Shown: in pieces, positions 33,004 to 44,039 of the stretch
Layout: the number at the start of each line of letters is the position of its first letter
Position numbering within the stretch: the stretch's first letter is position 1
Assembly (NCBI GenBank): GCA_003344405.1
Contig: NOWV01000127.1
Location: forward strand, 154,738 to 218,737
DNA from: Trichoplax sp. H2
Lineage: Eukaryota; Placozoa; Uniplacotomia; Trichoplacea
Reading direction: 5' to 3'
Length of the DNA stretch: 64,000 nucleotides
Notes under the pieces: model-generated
Databases searched by the model: none
Told to the model about the DNA's origin: nothing
What the model saw: the letters and a program-made list of their open reading frames with translations, nothing else
Translations under genes and position numbers: made by a program

Positions 33004-34078
33004 TTATTTGCTTACGTCTTTTTGTTGTCTTGTCCTATTTGTGTAGGTTACACGAGTCGCTGGACGAATAAATAATCCTTTGATTACGGCCGTACTTGTA
33101 AAGGTATACAAGTATGGATTAAGAGCAGAATTTATAGGTAATGCAAATATACCAATAAATTGTAGTGTGATAACGTCAACACCATCGCTAGATGCGAAAC
33201 CAGTAAAATTTACTATATAATAAGGTACCAAACTAATTAAATCGGTTATTAATATGATAAATAGACGCAATGCAATTATTTTATCTTTTCTAGCTTTTGC
33301 TTTTCGATTAGTTGCTTGTGTAACAGCTTTACCAGTATTGCGAATGTAGATAAATAATCTAATATAAAGTGTACATGTAATAATCCAAGCAATAATTGTA
33401 GAAACGATATAGGCTATCATCCAGACTCTATAGTTAGGGTTCTCATAATTGCTTGGCATGCACATACTGTTAAAGGTGTATAATCGTTTGTTACCAGGCT
33501 GATTGATACTAAATAATGACGGTACGAGTGCAAATGTAAATCCTCCTAACCATATTATACCAATAATCAGCCGAGAATAGAAATGGCTTAACTTTTTTCC
33601 TTTGAGTCCATAAACGATTGTGATGAACCGATCAACGCTGATAACTACCATTGAAAATACAGACACTATGCTAGATGTAGTCATAAGAGTACAAGATACT
33701 GCACAGAGGGGATGTCGTAGCCACTTCTCAGATCGTATGCCATACAGACCTTGATTGCTATAAACTAAATTAGCAAATCCTATGATAAATAAATAGATTG
33801 ACATGATAAAATCTGATATGGCTAAATTATTGATTAAGAATAGGTTGACATTGTCGTCTTTATGATTTCTTTTTTCAGCCCGAATAATGCGGAGATTGCG
33901 TACAATAACGAAAATATTGCCCAAAAAAGCCAGAATGCCAACAAGCCAGATGAAGAATTGTAATGAAACATGAGCAAGAAGATGCTAACAAGATGATAAA
34001 GTATCAGATATCATCGATGGTTCACAGGTTAGTATTTTAGCAGGTATGATGCAACAAAAGTAAGGACGATTGGTTAAT
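33004..34078 (-). pseudogene. Gene 2 terminal exon: 7TM domain with in-frame TAG before TM1
   Basis: The acceptor CTTAACAG (AG complementary to 34079-34080) joins in phase 2 to LRR exon 34189-34260. The hinge is conserved (NRPYFCCIIPAKILTCEPS) up to SSC, where gene 1 has CAA (Gln) and this gene has TAG. After the stop the frame is open to 33004 and keeps LAISDFIMSIYLF in TM2, SVDRFITIVYG in TM3, TDLISLVPYY in TM6 and NSALNPYLYTF in TM7. The TM6 Trp of gene 1 is Leu here. The C-tail is shorter (ends QQKDVSK). Roughly two thirds of 7TM residues agree with gene 1 by eye. A downstream non-AUG or Met start would give a receptor without any ectodomain. The TAG also resembles a splice acceptor, but using it would leave the 7TM frame out of phase. 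Confidence 0.8.
33985..33987 (-). other. Premature TAG between hinge and TM1 of gene 2
   Basis: The plus-strand triplet cta reads TAG on the minus strand, exactly in frame with the 7TM frame (63 nt upstream of the TTG at 33922-33924). Gene 1 has CAA at the equivalent codon, in the context SSCQHLLAHVSLQ. Confidence 0.85.
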
Positions 34079-34188
34079 CTGTTAAGATATTGAAAAGTAA
34101 AACAGACAGCTTGTTTAACCTCTGAAGTTTAAGCAAATACACCGATTGAAAGTAAGATAGTTGGCTGAGTATTGCTACTTTTACTTAC

Positions 34189-37100
34189 ATTTCCACTAAC
34201 TTAGATGGACCATAAAATGACTCTCGAGATACTTCGTCTAACCAATTCTTTCGTAAATCTCTAATTTTTATAGATTTTAAACATGAATTACAATTAAAAT
34301 AAATGGAAAATATCATAATAAAATGCAGCAATATTTTCACAATATGTAAACCAACTGCTTTCTAACTCATGTCAATAAAACATATATTAAAATCAAATGG
34401 ATATTTAAGGTTGTAACAGAATACTGTATACAAAAGTAATCATTCAACTATATCTACGCTGCATCGATATAAATATTATTTTAACATAGAATGCAAGTAG
34501 CTTTAGACAAAATGGCTTGGCTAATCTTCGCTAGCATGTATAATGAATTTCTATCATAATTTAGAGTTTAGTTTTCTCTTTGTGTAAATGTTTTTGTCGG
34601 AATGTAATTACGTTATCAATTTGGAATAAAAGCTTTGGCGATGACAGGATAAGCTCTAAGCTTAACCTTTCTGTTCTTGTTGCGAGACTCAATTTGTGAC
34701 GGTATCGCTATCTAGACTTAATACCAACAACTATATTGAAGGTTCGCACTACTCCCAACTGGTATAAGATATAGCCAATTGCACGTATATTCAGTTAAAG
34801 TTTGAGTAAAACCAACTGCTCTTACTCTCCGTATTGTTTGAATAGTGATCGTATAAGTGCATGTACTATTCATAATTGCGGCGTATAATAGTTATAAGAT
34901 TGTAGAATAGCGAAAAAATTTGTTGTGATATATACCGATCACGAAATTTCAAATTTTAGAAAAATAAGGGCTTTATTGAATCTTATACAAAGATTAACCA
35001 CACACAGCTCTACTCTAGCCGAATACCACTACTAAAGACTTCTACAACGAACTGACAGAATAATCTAAAGTTGCATGCTTTTATACTTTTCGTAGCGTTC
35101 GCAGCTACAATTTGCACGGTAACCTTTTACCTTATTTTACACATAGTTAAATTATTCTTAGTAACACTAATCTACTGCGGACCATCATTAATTCGATATG
35201 GATACGGCTACAGTATTTATGTAGACATTATTTATACCAGCCAAAGTACAATGAATTAACCATATCATAATGTATGATTTACGGTTCTATTTTTACCCTT
35301 ACTGTATATAGTCATCTGTACTCTAGCATAGAGCCTATACCACTACAGTCTATAGTTATGGCTACCAAATATCTCTTAGGATAAACATCTACCGTACATT
35401 ATACTAAACATGGCTAACAGTCTACAATCACAATAATAAGTTACATTACATTTGTGTACGTAGCACTATTCATAATTTTCACACATAATTTAAGAAGTAT
35501 GATTGAACTTGTATGCATTTTTGTATATACTAGTCCAAACTCTTATCGCTTTGCTGACGGTTTACGATAATGTATTCATTTGTTAATAATTAACAGATAG
35601 TATTACCATTCAACTTTAAATATATCCCGGTAATAGTCGGGTACTACTATATTTAAAACAGATTGATTTAATGTACGTACTGATCGTGCATTTCCACGTT
35701 GTTCACTTCGCTTTCGCCTATCAGATCGCTGACTAACTGACATTATCCTCTTAGAAACCCTTTTTGTTATATGATATATAGCAATCAAAAATAACCGGGA
35801 CAGGGGAACTACAGTAGGATAACACTACGAAATGCATGAGAGCAATGGAACTAATAGTACCTACTAATGTGTATCAATCACTTATACCTTCTCAATAATA
35901 TTTACATAAACCCTAGAGATCATTCATTTCTATACCAATTCAAATTTCCTTAAGTAACTTTCGTATTAGTATGTTTACCGAATAAGGATGGTTACTATAT
36001 ACAGTATTGATATGTTAAGGTTGGTTAGCGAAACTGTCAAATATACGTTTATGCTCAATTTGTTAATAAAATTAACAGATAGTATTATCATTCGATATTA
36101 TATATATCCCGGTAATAGTAATGTACTATGCTATATTAATATTAGTTAATAATCCAAAACGCATTATGATAACTAATGTACGGTGATGGACATACCAAGT
36201 TAAGATTAGCAGATACTGTAAGATATCGACAGTGCGGTACAATGTCCTTAGTACTGTGATCAATTCTATACCAATCATTATAATGTGTCTAAGGATCGCT
36301 TGTATATGGAAGCAAAACTTGCTCTGTCGATAACAACCGTTATAAGAAAATGTAACAATCAAAATGGCTGTGTAGAAAACTCTATAAAGATTCTATGTTT
36401 ATTCAATTTTCTTCAGAGTATTACGTCAAATCAAAATATAAAGGCCCAGTGGCCAGCCTTAGCGATATAACGAATACTATTTCAAAAATCAGTACTCTGT
36501 AGAAATTACTACCGTAGAGCTATTCGTTTTACATGAAGAAATGTTGAGGTAAAAAGTACTGTAAGAATCTTATACTGACCTATTGAAATCAACCCATAAT
36601 CACAGTCATTTAACAGCAGTACAGTATAAATACCCCCGCGCTGCTCATTTAAAGGGAGGGTCGGTGAGATTTACATGATATAATTTTATTACCAGCACAG
36701 ATTGTTTGCTACATGATTTGTGTAAGTAGTAATTTCTAGTGCTTGGAAGTTTGTAGAGTACTAAATTTAGTGAATATCGAAGTAAAGGAAAATCATGCGA
36801 AGGTATTAAATGTACAGTAGATGTACGCTAAAACTGACTAATATATGAATATGTATTCAAGAATCATGTAGAGTAGTTACTACAGTACATTATACAATAA
36901 TTACCTAATTAAAAAATCTGAAATTATTTACGTCTTAATATTATAACGTAAATTCGACAGTCCATTCACAAATGCAATAAATGTTGAAGCTTCTTTTTGT
37001 AATCATGATAATTATTTTATGGTTTCATTTGAGCAACATAAGAAACAAAATTAGATTTTACATTTTCTTTTCCCGTACTTACAATTTTTGCAAGCTTGAT

Positions 37101-40100
37101 AACCCTCTAAAGCATCTTTCTTGGAGCTTGCTGATCTTATTTCTACTTGCATCGCTTTGTTGTTAATACATGATTGCATAAGTTAGTATTGGTAATGTTC
37201 GTTTAAAAAATCAATTGTAAACTAGTAATATTAAGTTCGTTACAAAAAGACTCACATTTCTCTTATATTGGGAAATAGTTTCGCAAGGGATTGATAACAT
37301 AATTCTTCAATTATATTACCGGAGATGTTACTTACGTAAACAAGTATAAATAATGATGGATTTATCGTTAGGGTTTATCGTCGTTAGTAAACCCTTACCA
37401 ACATATTACAGTTATATTTTTTCAAAGAAATGAGTCTATTCAGTATTCCAGATTTTAAGAAATAAAATCACATCCTAAGTATCCTACATTTTCATACGAT
37501 TTTACTGCACGTGTACTTACAGCTTCTTTAAATTTCCATATCGAATGATTAATGAAGAATAGATCCTCTTTAATTTATTATTTGAGAGATTTCTATAATA
37601 AATATCACAATGTTGAAAATGGATAAGAAACTATAGGTATATTAGCATTACAATCAGAATTTTAATCTGTAATTTTCGTGCTTTGCAACACAGAAATTAT
37701 ATACGGTAAAGGGTACAGGCGGATATCTTCCGTCCTTAGTGAATGTTGTATTTATTCTATGATGCGTTATATCATTGGTATTAAACCAATATTATTGGAT
37801 TTGAGCTAATTTCTCGTTTGCATCTTTTCACAATTATGATATCGTATTGCACCCATATATAGATGATTTAACATAAAACCGCGATATCAGTAATTATTGT
37901 AACCCCGTAAAGTTGCTATAAAATATTAAACCTAAATATTTCCGTCATGGTAAGGATCCACTATATGTATTAAAACATTTGTAATATTTTATATTAATTA
38001 ATAAAGACTTTAAATTAACTTATCTTACAAATCCGTTAATATGTTTTCATCCCTGCTAGAGATGTCGACCATATCAAATTCAGATATGTTGTTACCGTCC
38101 AATGATCTATTATTAATTAAAAGCTTAAATTAAATGAATATAAAAGTTTGTAATGTATTCTAGGTTTACAGTCACAACTCTAACTTAAAAGCTGCAGTAT
38201 TAAAATAGTCAACTTACAAAATTCTAAGAGAATAAAATGCAAACGCTTTCTCGGGGATGGATGAAATATTGCATTTATTTAAATGACTATGAAGGACGGT
38301 AAAATAAGAATAAAAGGTGATCAGTAATTTTCAATTAGAATTCTGTGATTATTAGTCGCAACTGTAATACTGCTGTAATATACAGAGAGCTTAATATCTA
38401 TTTTAAGGCATATCTAGCGGAATTCTATTACTATAGGTGCTTAACAAAAATCTTTATAAATCTAGTTGAGTACGAATTTATTTTTATTTTAAAATTATAC
38501 TAGAATAAAATAGGTAAAATACAGTCTTCTAATCAAAGGGTAAAAGCTCAAGCATAATGTTGTAAACAGAGCTTCAGGTGGATTCAATCTAGTTAACAAG
38601 ATTATCATTTAAACTCTATTAAAATCTCTCAGTAGTATTGCGTTACTGTCTATATCGTAAAGCATAAATCGTATGATCTTATCAACAAATGTGTACTTGA
38701 GTAGCGATACATGTAAACATAAGACACTAATGTACTTAGAAAATCTCTATAAATAAGTTTTTATTTAGACTATTATTAGAAAATTTAGTAGAATTAATGA
38801 TATTTATGAAATCTAAATTAGGAATAGTAATAACAAAAATAAGATGTTCCTGTAGAAAGTTTTTTTTAATGCTCTGCAATTTATAGCCTTTAGCGTAACA
38901 ATAAATAGTTTAAGAAAAGTAATTTTTATTTCTGACCTATACTTACTCTTAGTTCAACTACTTACATCCCTATTAGGTATGGTCCAATAAGGTCAGATAA
39001 ATCGCTCATGAGGGTAGCTAATGTTATTAGATTTTCACTAACATCTCTATACATTCAAGAAAGTATGGAAATAATCAAGAGCGCTTTTCAAAGACAGTAC
39101 ATCTTTGTAGATAAATAGAGATGATAAAGAATTTATAAGCGAAACTGACCAAATTTTCTATTTCAAATAAATAATGTTATAACGCCTATATTAAATGTTT
39201 TAAACTATCACAAGTATTAGTGTTCGTAGGTTCAAAAGCATGTTGACGTACAATTTCAGGTAAGTTAAAGCTACTATTTCTCTAATATCTGCATTCCATT
39301 CATTTCCTGCTAATTTCCTATTAAATAATCATTCAGGCAATTATAAATCAATTTTTTGTAAATGAACTTACTCTAACCGCAATTATAATACTTGCAAACG
39401 ATTTACTGTTTAATAATAGAATAGACAAGTTTAAAATCTAATTATTATCATGCTATTGTGTTAAAGCTTACAAGTCATTCACTAAATTCAATTTGTCTAG
39501 AAAATCTTTCTTCATATCTATTCCGTTCGCTATTAGTCTCGTGTAGCTCATGTCACTAGTCAGCAAATGCAAAATAGCTAATTAGTTCTGAACGTATATC
39601 AAATAAAAGATTTAAGTGACTTGGATCACAAATTTCAATCAGCAACTTACATTTTTTTAATTTGGAAGAATAAACCATCACAATTACGGTCAAACTTCTT
39701 GATATTATTATGCGCTAGTATTCTAAAAGATATGAACAGATATACTGATTAGTCTATTTTATACCTGTTGATTCTAAATTCTTAAACGTAAATTTTTTAA
39801 AGTAGTTACTAGTGTGTTATTATGCCAAGGAAAGATTCGAATGAGTGTGCTACTTACAAAGATCTAAGTACTGGAGGTAATCCTGAGCAAGTCAGATTTG
39901 AAATTTTATTTTTTGCCAAATCTCTATCATTGAAACAGATATAAAGAATTAAGAGAAAATTTCTTATGAATAGAACGGTGATGTTATGGCATTAAACAGT
40001 ACATCATGCTATATTTCAGGAACTTTATTAAAAGTATCAATAATTTATAATTAATATTTATAGTTGGTTTATTGTTGTATTAAATCACTAGCATAAATAG

Positions 40101-40741
40101 TTAGGTAAATATGTCAAGTATAGACAATAACATAAAGCTCCAATTATCGACTCTTTCAAGACTATTCTTTCTAATAATGCTTAATTCATCGCTTTCAGCC
40201 ATAATAATATTACCGTTACCGCTAGTATTTGATAAAGTACAACACGCCATATTTCATAAATCATTTCTTTCGGATGTTTAAATTTATTGAATTAATTATA
40301 TTTGAGAATATTTTTACAAGAATTGCAGTCTGCTAATTGGGTTATTATAGATTCTATGGATACATATCTTATACTTACAGTTTTCAAGAAACGTTAATCC
40401 CAAATCATCTTGCACAGACAGTTTTATTTCATTACCGCTTAGATCACTATAGAAGGAAATGCAATCTAGCTAAGTATCTAAGTGATTAACTATACTATCG
40501 ATGTACGAAACAATCGTTGTACTACTTACAGAATTCTTAAATTTCGGTATCTTGAAAACGTTTTATTTTGCAAGGATTTGATTCTATTATTACTCAAATA
40601 CCTGAAGTTAAATTATTTAAGTTAATATAATAAGATTTTATCACCAAAATTTTTCATAAGATTTCTTACAATTGGCTGAGGTACGGCAATGTGATGTTAA
40701 AAATTTCTGTAACTTTTTCAATACGATTGGTATTTAAGTTT
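34189..40741 (-). CDS. Gene 2 LRR exons 1-14
   Basis: Exons: 34189-34260, 37083-37154, 37256-37330 (75 nt), 37521-37592, 38029-38106 (78), 38218-38286 (69), 38966-39046 (81), 39252-39317 (66), 39472-39546 (75), 39651-39722, 39858-39923 (66), 40379-40446 (68, frameshifted), 40530-40601 and 40670-40741; unmarked ones are 72 nt. Each matches the gene 1 exon of the same rank; for example 37083 reads SRNKISKLQERCFRGLSSL. The intron between the first two exons has grown to 2.8 kb and holds an LTR-A copy (34924-35450) and other repeats. Confidence 0.8.
34924..35450 (-). mobile_element. Solo LTR, family A (copy 3)
   Basis: 527 bp, flanked by TTTGT at 34919-34923 and 35451-35455; minus-strand TATA at 35078-35085 and AATAAAG at 34971-34977. 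It lacks a short piece that is present at about 30645-30675 in copy 2. In an intron of gene 2, in the same orientation as the gene, so its AATAAAG could end transcripts prematurely. Confidence 0.85.
35529..35581 (+). repeat. Dispersed 53-bp repeat D, copy 2
   Basis: Partner of 10616-10668. It runs directly into the next repeat at 35582. Confidence 0.65.
35582..35653 (+). repeat. Direct repeat pair, left copy (right copy 36062-36136)
   Basis: Both copies contain ATTAACAGATAGTATTA and TATATCCCGGTAATAGT. They are 480 bp apart in the same orientation, perhaps ends of a small non-autonomous element. Confidence 0.6.
40379..40446 (-). pseudogene. Gene 2 LRR exon 12, 1-nt deletion (68 nt)
   Basis: The counterpart in gene 1 (8832-8900) is 69 nt and ends FLEKL. 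Here the 3' end of the exon reads one base short just before the GTAAGT donor (gene 1 cagcttttcaag, gene 2 cagttttcaag on the plus strand). All other LRR exons in both genes have lengths divisible by three, so this one breaks the frame unless it is skipped. The loss is beside a T run, so a sequencing error is possible. Confidence 0.75.
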
Positions 40742-40884
40742 CTTGGGCGATAAAAATACCAAGAAGCAGGAATAATTTACGTTAAAATAAACATTCCAAG
40801 AAGTAAAATCGAAAATTTTTAATTTAGCGAAAAAGATAAAATTGAGTGTGGAGAGCTATGAATTGGATAATAAGCTCATCTTAC

Positions 40885-43758
40885 AATATTCGTAGATTTT
40901 GTAATCCTTTTAAAATAGGGTTAACGTTCGATATTTGATTATTTTGTAGATATCTATTTTGTATATTCAACATAAGCGTATTACGAATACTTATATTAAT
41001 CACTGATAACATTTTGCTGTTAATAATATGTGTATATCTTACAAGGAAGTTAATTTCGTATTCATAAAATAATTTTCACTAAGAGTGCCTATCAAGTTAT
41101 TATCTAGGTATCTTTAGTAAAGAATTAATAATAATTGTTAGAAGCATGAAATCCATGTAAAAGTCTTTATTATAAATCTGAAATGAGGCTAGCAAGTGAG
41201 ATAGTTGCGTGTTTGCATAACATATTTTACTAATTAATAGTTTGGAATGGAACTCAATTCATGACACTAATATTTAACTACAGTCATCTAAAATCCTGTT
41301 GTACCAATCATTTACTTACAATTCTTCGAGACTTCTTAAGTTCTTAAAGTGGTCAGAATTTACTCTGTGAATGTGATTAGATGCTACAGATCTAGATAAT
41401 AGAAGAAACAATCATGGATACTCTTATGGAGCAGTAAAATCATTGGTACATTATTTTATGACCTTTATCAACTCTAAAGTCAAGTTGCAGACAGCCTGAT
41501 TTCAATATTACTCTTTAAATCTGTTCTGTATGAATTATAGTTAAGAATATATAATGCTCTCGGTAACAGAAAATTGTCTATCTACTTTGCTATGTGCCTT
41601 ATAATATTAGCTCGTAGCAATGTTCTGATTAAAATCTTAAAGAATTTTTACCGGTATAGAGACAGGTAAAGTGCAAGCGAATCTTATTAATAATAATTAC
41701 AATTCGCTTAAATAATAAGCATATTGCACTCTCATTTTTTACTTTCGCTTGTATTCATGTGCAAATAAAGATCTGAAGCTATTTTTGAATTAATTATCTC
41801 CGGGTAAATACTAGGAAATCTACAACTCCACATAAACGCTTGCTAATACGTACGAGATATTTGATATAAAGGTCTCTGTTTAATCTTGCCGTACTTACAG
41901 TATAAGAAGTTGGGATAGCTTTCCTATAAAATCTAGCTTCTGTAATTTGTTATCTTGCAGAATTCTACACAATAAAAATATAACAAGTCATTTGGGACTT
42001 TCGAAGCANNNNNNNNNNNNNNNNNNNNAAGTCTTTGTGTAGTCTGCTAGTAGAGCAAAAGTGTTTGTGATAGTGCAGATATCGTTCCTTGATACGTGGT
42101 TCAAGGAATTGACTTATTGATCGTATATTGCGTTATCTTGTTGCAAAGCTGTTTTGTGACAAAAGGTCTCTGTTTAATCTTGCCGTACTTACAGTATAAG
42201 AAGTTGGGATAGCTTTCCTATAAAATCTAGCTTCTGTAATTTGTTATCTTGCAGAATTCTACACAATGAAAATATAACAAGTCATTTGGGACTTTCGAAG
42301 CACAGCCAAAATGCTATATCAATATTTCGTAGCTGTAATGTAACTTAGTATTGTGATTGTTGACTGTTAGCCATGTTTAGTATAATATACGGTAGCGTAA
42401 CTTCTATATTTGTCCTAAGAGATATTTGGTAGCTATAACTATAGACTGTAGTGGTAGAGACTCTATGCTAGAGGTACAGATGACTATATACAGTAAGGTG
42501 TGAAGTTACTAATAAGGTTATAGGCAAAAATAGAACTGTAAATCATATATTAGGATATGGTTAATTCATTGTACTTTAGCTAGTGTAAATAATGTCTACG
42601 TAAATACTGTAGTCGTATCCACATCGGATTAATGATGGTCCGCAGTAGAATAGTATTACTAAGAATAATTTAACTATGTGTAAAATAAGGTTAAAGGTTG
42701 CCATGCGGATTGTAGCTGCGAATGCTACGAAAAGTATAAAAGCATGCAACTTTAGATTATTCTGTTAGTTCGTTGTAGACGTCTTTAGTATTAGTATTCG
42801 GCTAAAGTAGAGCTGTGAGTAGTTAATCTTTGTATAAGATTCAATAAAGCCCTTATTTTTCTAAAATTTGGAATTTCGTAATCGGTGTATATCACAGTAG
42901 CCAAACCCATAATCAATTAAATAGTTACTCCAACTCAAGTATTTCTGTCGCAAGCACTCTACTAATTCATATATGCGAGATAAAATAAAGGTCATGCTGT
43001 ATATTAAACTTACAACGACTGTAACTCTGAGAGCGGTTCTAGTGCCTTCATATCAATATTAGACAGCATATTAGAAGAGATATTTCTATGGAATATAAAT
43101 AGCGATTAGTAAGTAGGAATACTAATAAAGACGTTTTAAAAATTATGTATTAAAATAGAGTTTAAACTAGATCACATTCAAGCATTAGGTAAGGTTTATT
43201 AGCGAACTTATCCGATGGAAATACTTACAATGATTGCAGATTGCTGTAGTTAGACATAATAAAAGAATCTTTAACATTTTTGATGTTACTATACCGATTG
43301 CCTGTTAGATCACTGGAAATAAAGCATCGAAATTGTTAAGAAAAATAAATTGAAATGATAAGGTTAAAGTTGAATTGAACTAAATATATTTGTACAAGTT
43401 AAATATATTAATTTCAGGAGAATTCATAAATTTATACTTACAGGTGGGCTAAATTCAAAAGTGTAGAAAAATTGAGCGGATTTGATTCATGTAATTTATT
43501 GTAAGATAGATTACTATTTTATACCAAGTTCACAGAAGATTATATGATATTGATATTTGATATTCATATTGATATGATGTTGATATAGTTGGAACATAAA
43601 TGATAAAAAATTGATCAGACTTACAATGTTGACTATAAATTTGATAATTCACTATCACTTGAATAGCAATTGAAATCTAGAGCACATGGACTTACAGGGT
43701 TCTGCAATCTGCAAAGTCTAAGTATCGTATTTCTGATATGTAGTTATTCGTCAAATCT
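40885..43758 (-). CDS. Gene 2 LRR exons 15-22 (one duplicated at gap 2)
   Basis: Exons: 40885-40953 (69), 41043-41111 (69), 41320-41391, 41899-41964 (66), its repeat 42193-42258 beyond the gap, 43014-43085, 43229-43312 (84), 43442-43513 and 43696-43758 (63). All are open and phase 2-2. Lengths equal those of gene 1 exons 15-22 except the first (72 in gene 1). The two copies of the 66-nt exon have identical coding sequence and should be counted once. An LTR-A copy lies in the intron at 42334-42896. Confidence 0.8.
42009..42028. other. Assembly gap 2 (20 N)
   Basis: Run of 20 N. The 141 bp before it (41868-42008) recur after the LTR-B fragment at 42162-42302. Confidence 0.98.
42029..42161 (+). 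mobile_element. LTR-like family B, 3' part at gap 2
   Basis: Starts directly after the 20-N gap and ends GTGACA, followed by AAAGGTCTC, which is also the sequence at 41868. The rest of the element is presumably in the gap. This looks like an LTR inserted between 41867 and 41868 in one haplotype. Confidence 0.55.
42334..42896 (+). mobile_element. Solo LTR, family A (copy 1)
   Basis: 563-bp sequence starting TGTAATGTAAC and ending TATATCACA, flanked by the 5-bp duplication GTAGC (42329-42333 and 42897-42901). In this orientation it has TATAAAAG at 42735-42742 and the polyadenylation signal AATAAAG at 42843-42849, the order expected for U3-R-U5. TG...CA ends plus a 5-bp target-site duplication mark an LTR; no internal gag/pol region is attached, so it is a solo LTR left by recombination. 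It lies in an intron of gene 2, antisense to that gene. Confidence 0.85.
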
Positions 43759-44039
43759 CTGTTAGAAAAAACAGTAACTTAAAACTTCGAAATCAGCAGA
43801 TAGCAGATTATTCAGAAATATTGGAGTATTATAGTTTCATATAGCCCTAAAAAATTTAAGTTTTAATTGTAGTAGGTAGTTATTCTCTTATCCTTGCCAC
43901 AGGTATTACGTACAAATTGAGATGTGATATGGATGAACTTACTATTATACTGCTGATATTTATTTGCTGATTTAATTGATATTTGATATTGGAGCTTTGA
44001 CTGCCTCCATATTATACTCAGAATATATTTAAGACTTAC

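Larger units (their letters stand above)
34261..37082 (-). other. Repeat-enlarged intron of gene 2
   Basis: 2.8-kb intron between gene 2 LRR exons 1 and 2; the gene 1 equivalent is about 550 bp. It holds an LTR-A copy with its target-site duplication, a dispersed 53-bp repeat (35529-35581), and a pair of roughly 75-bp direct repeats (35582-35653, 36062-36136). Confidence 0.6.
41868..42302 (+). repeat. 141-bp direct duplicate flanking gap 2 and an LTR-B fragment
   Basis: 41868-42008 and 42162-42302 are collinear and nearly identical and each contains the 66-nt LRR exon. Best explained by joining an empty-site allele to an LTR-filled allele. Confidence 0.85.

Noticed and set aside
33985-33990. 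The TAG of gene 2 acting as a 3' splice site that removes the stop
   Set aside because: The polypyrimidine context is fair, but joining there after a phase-2 exon shifts the 7TM frame.
30270-35450. A single LTR retrotransposon with two LTRs enclosing the gene 2 7TM exon
   Set aside because: The two LTRs have different target-site duplications (CTTCT and TTTGT), so they are independent insertions.
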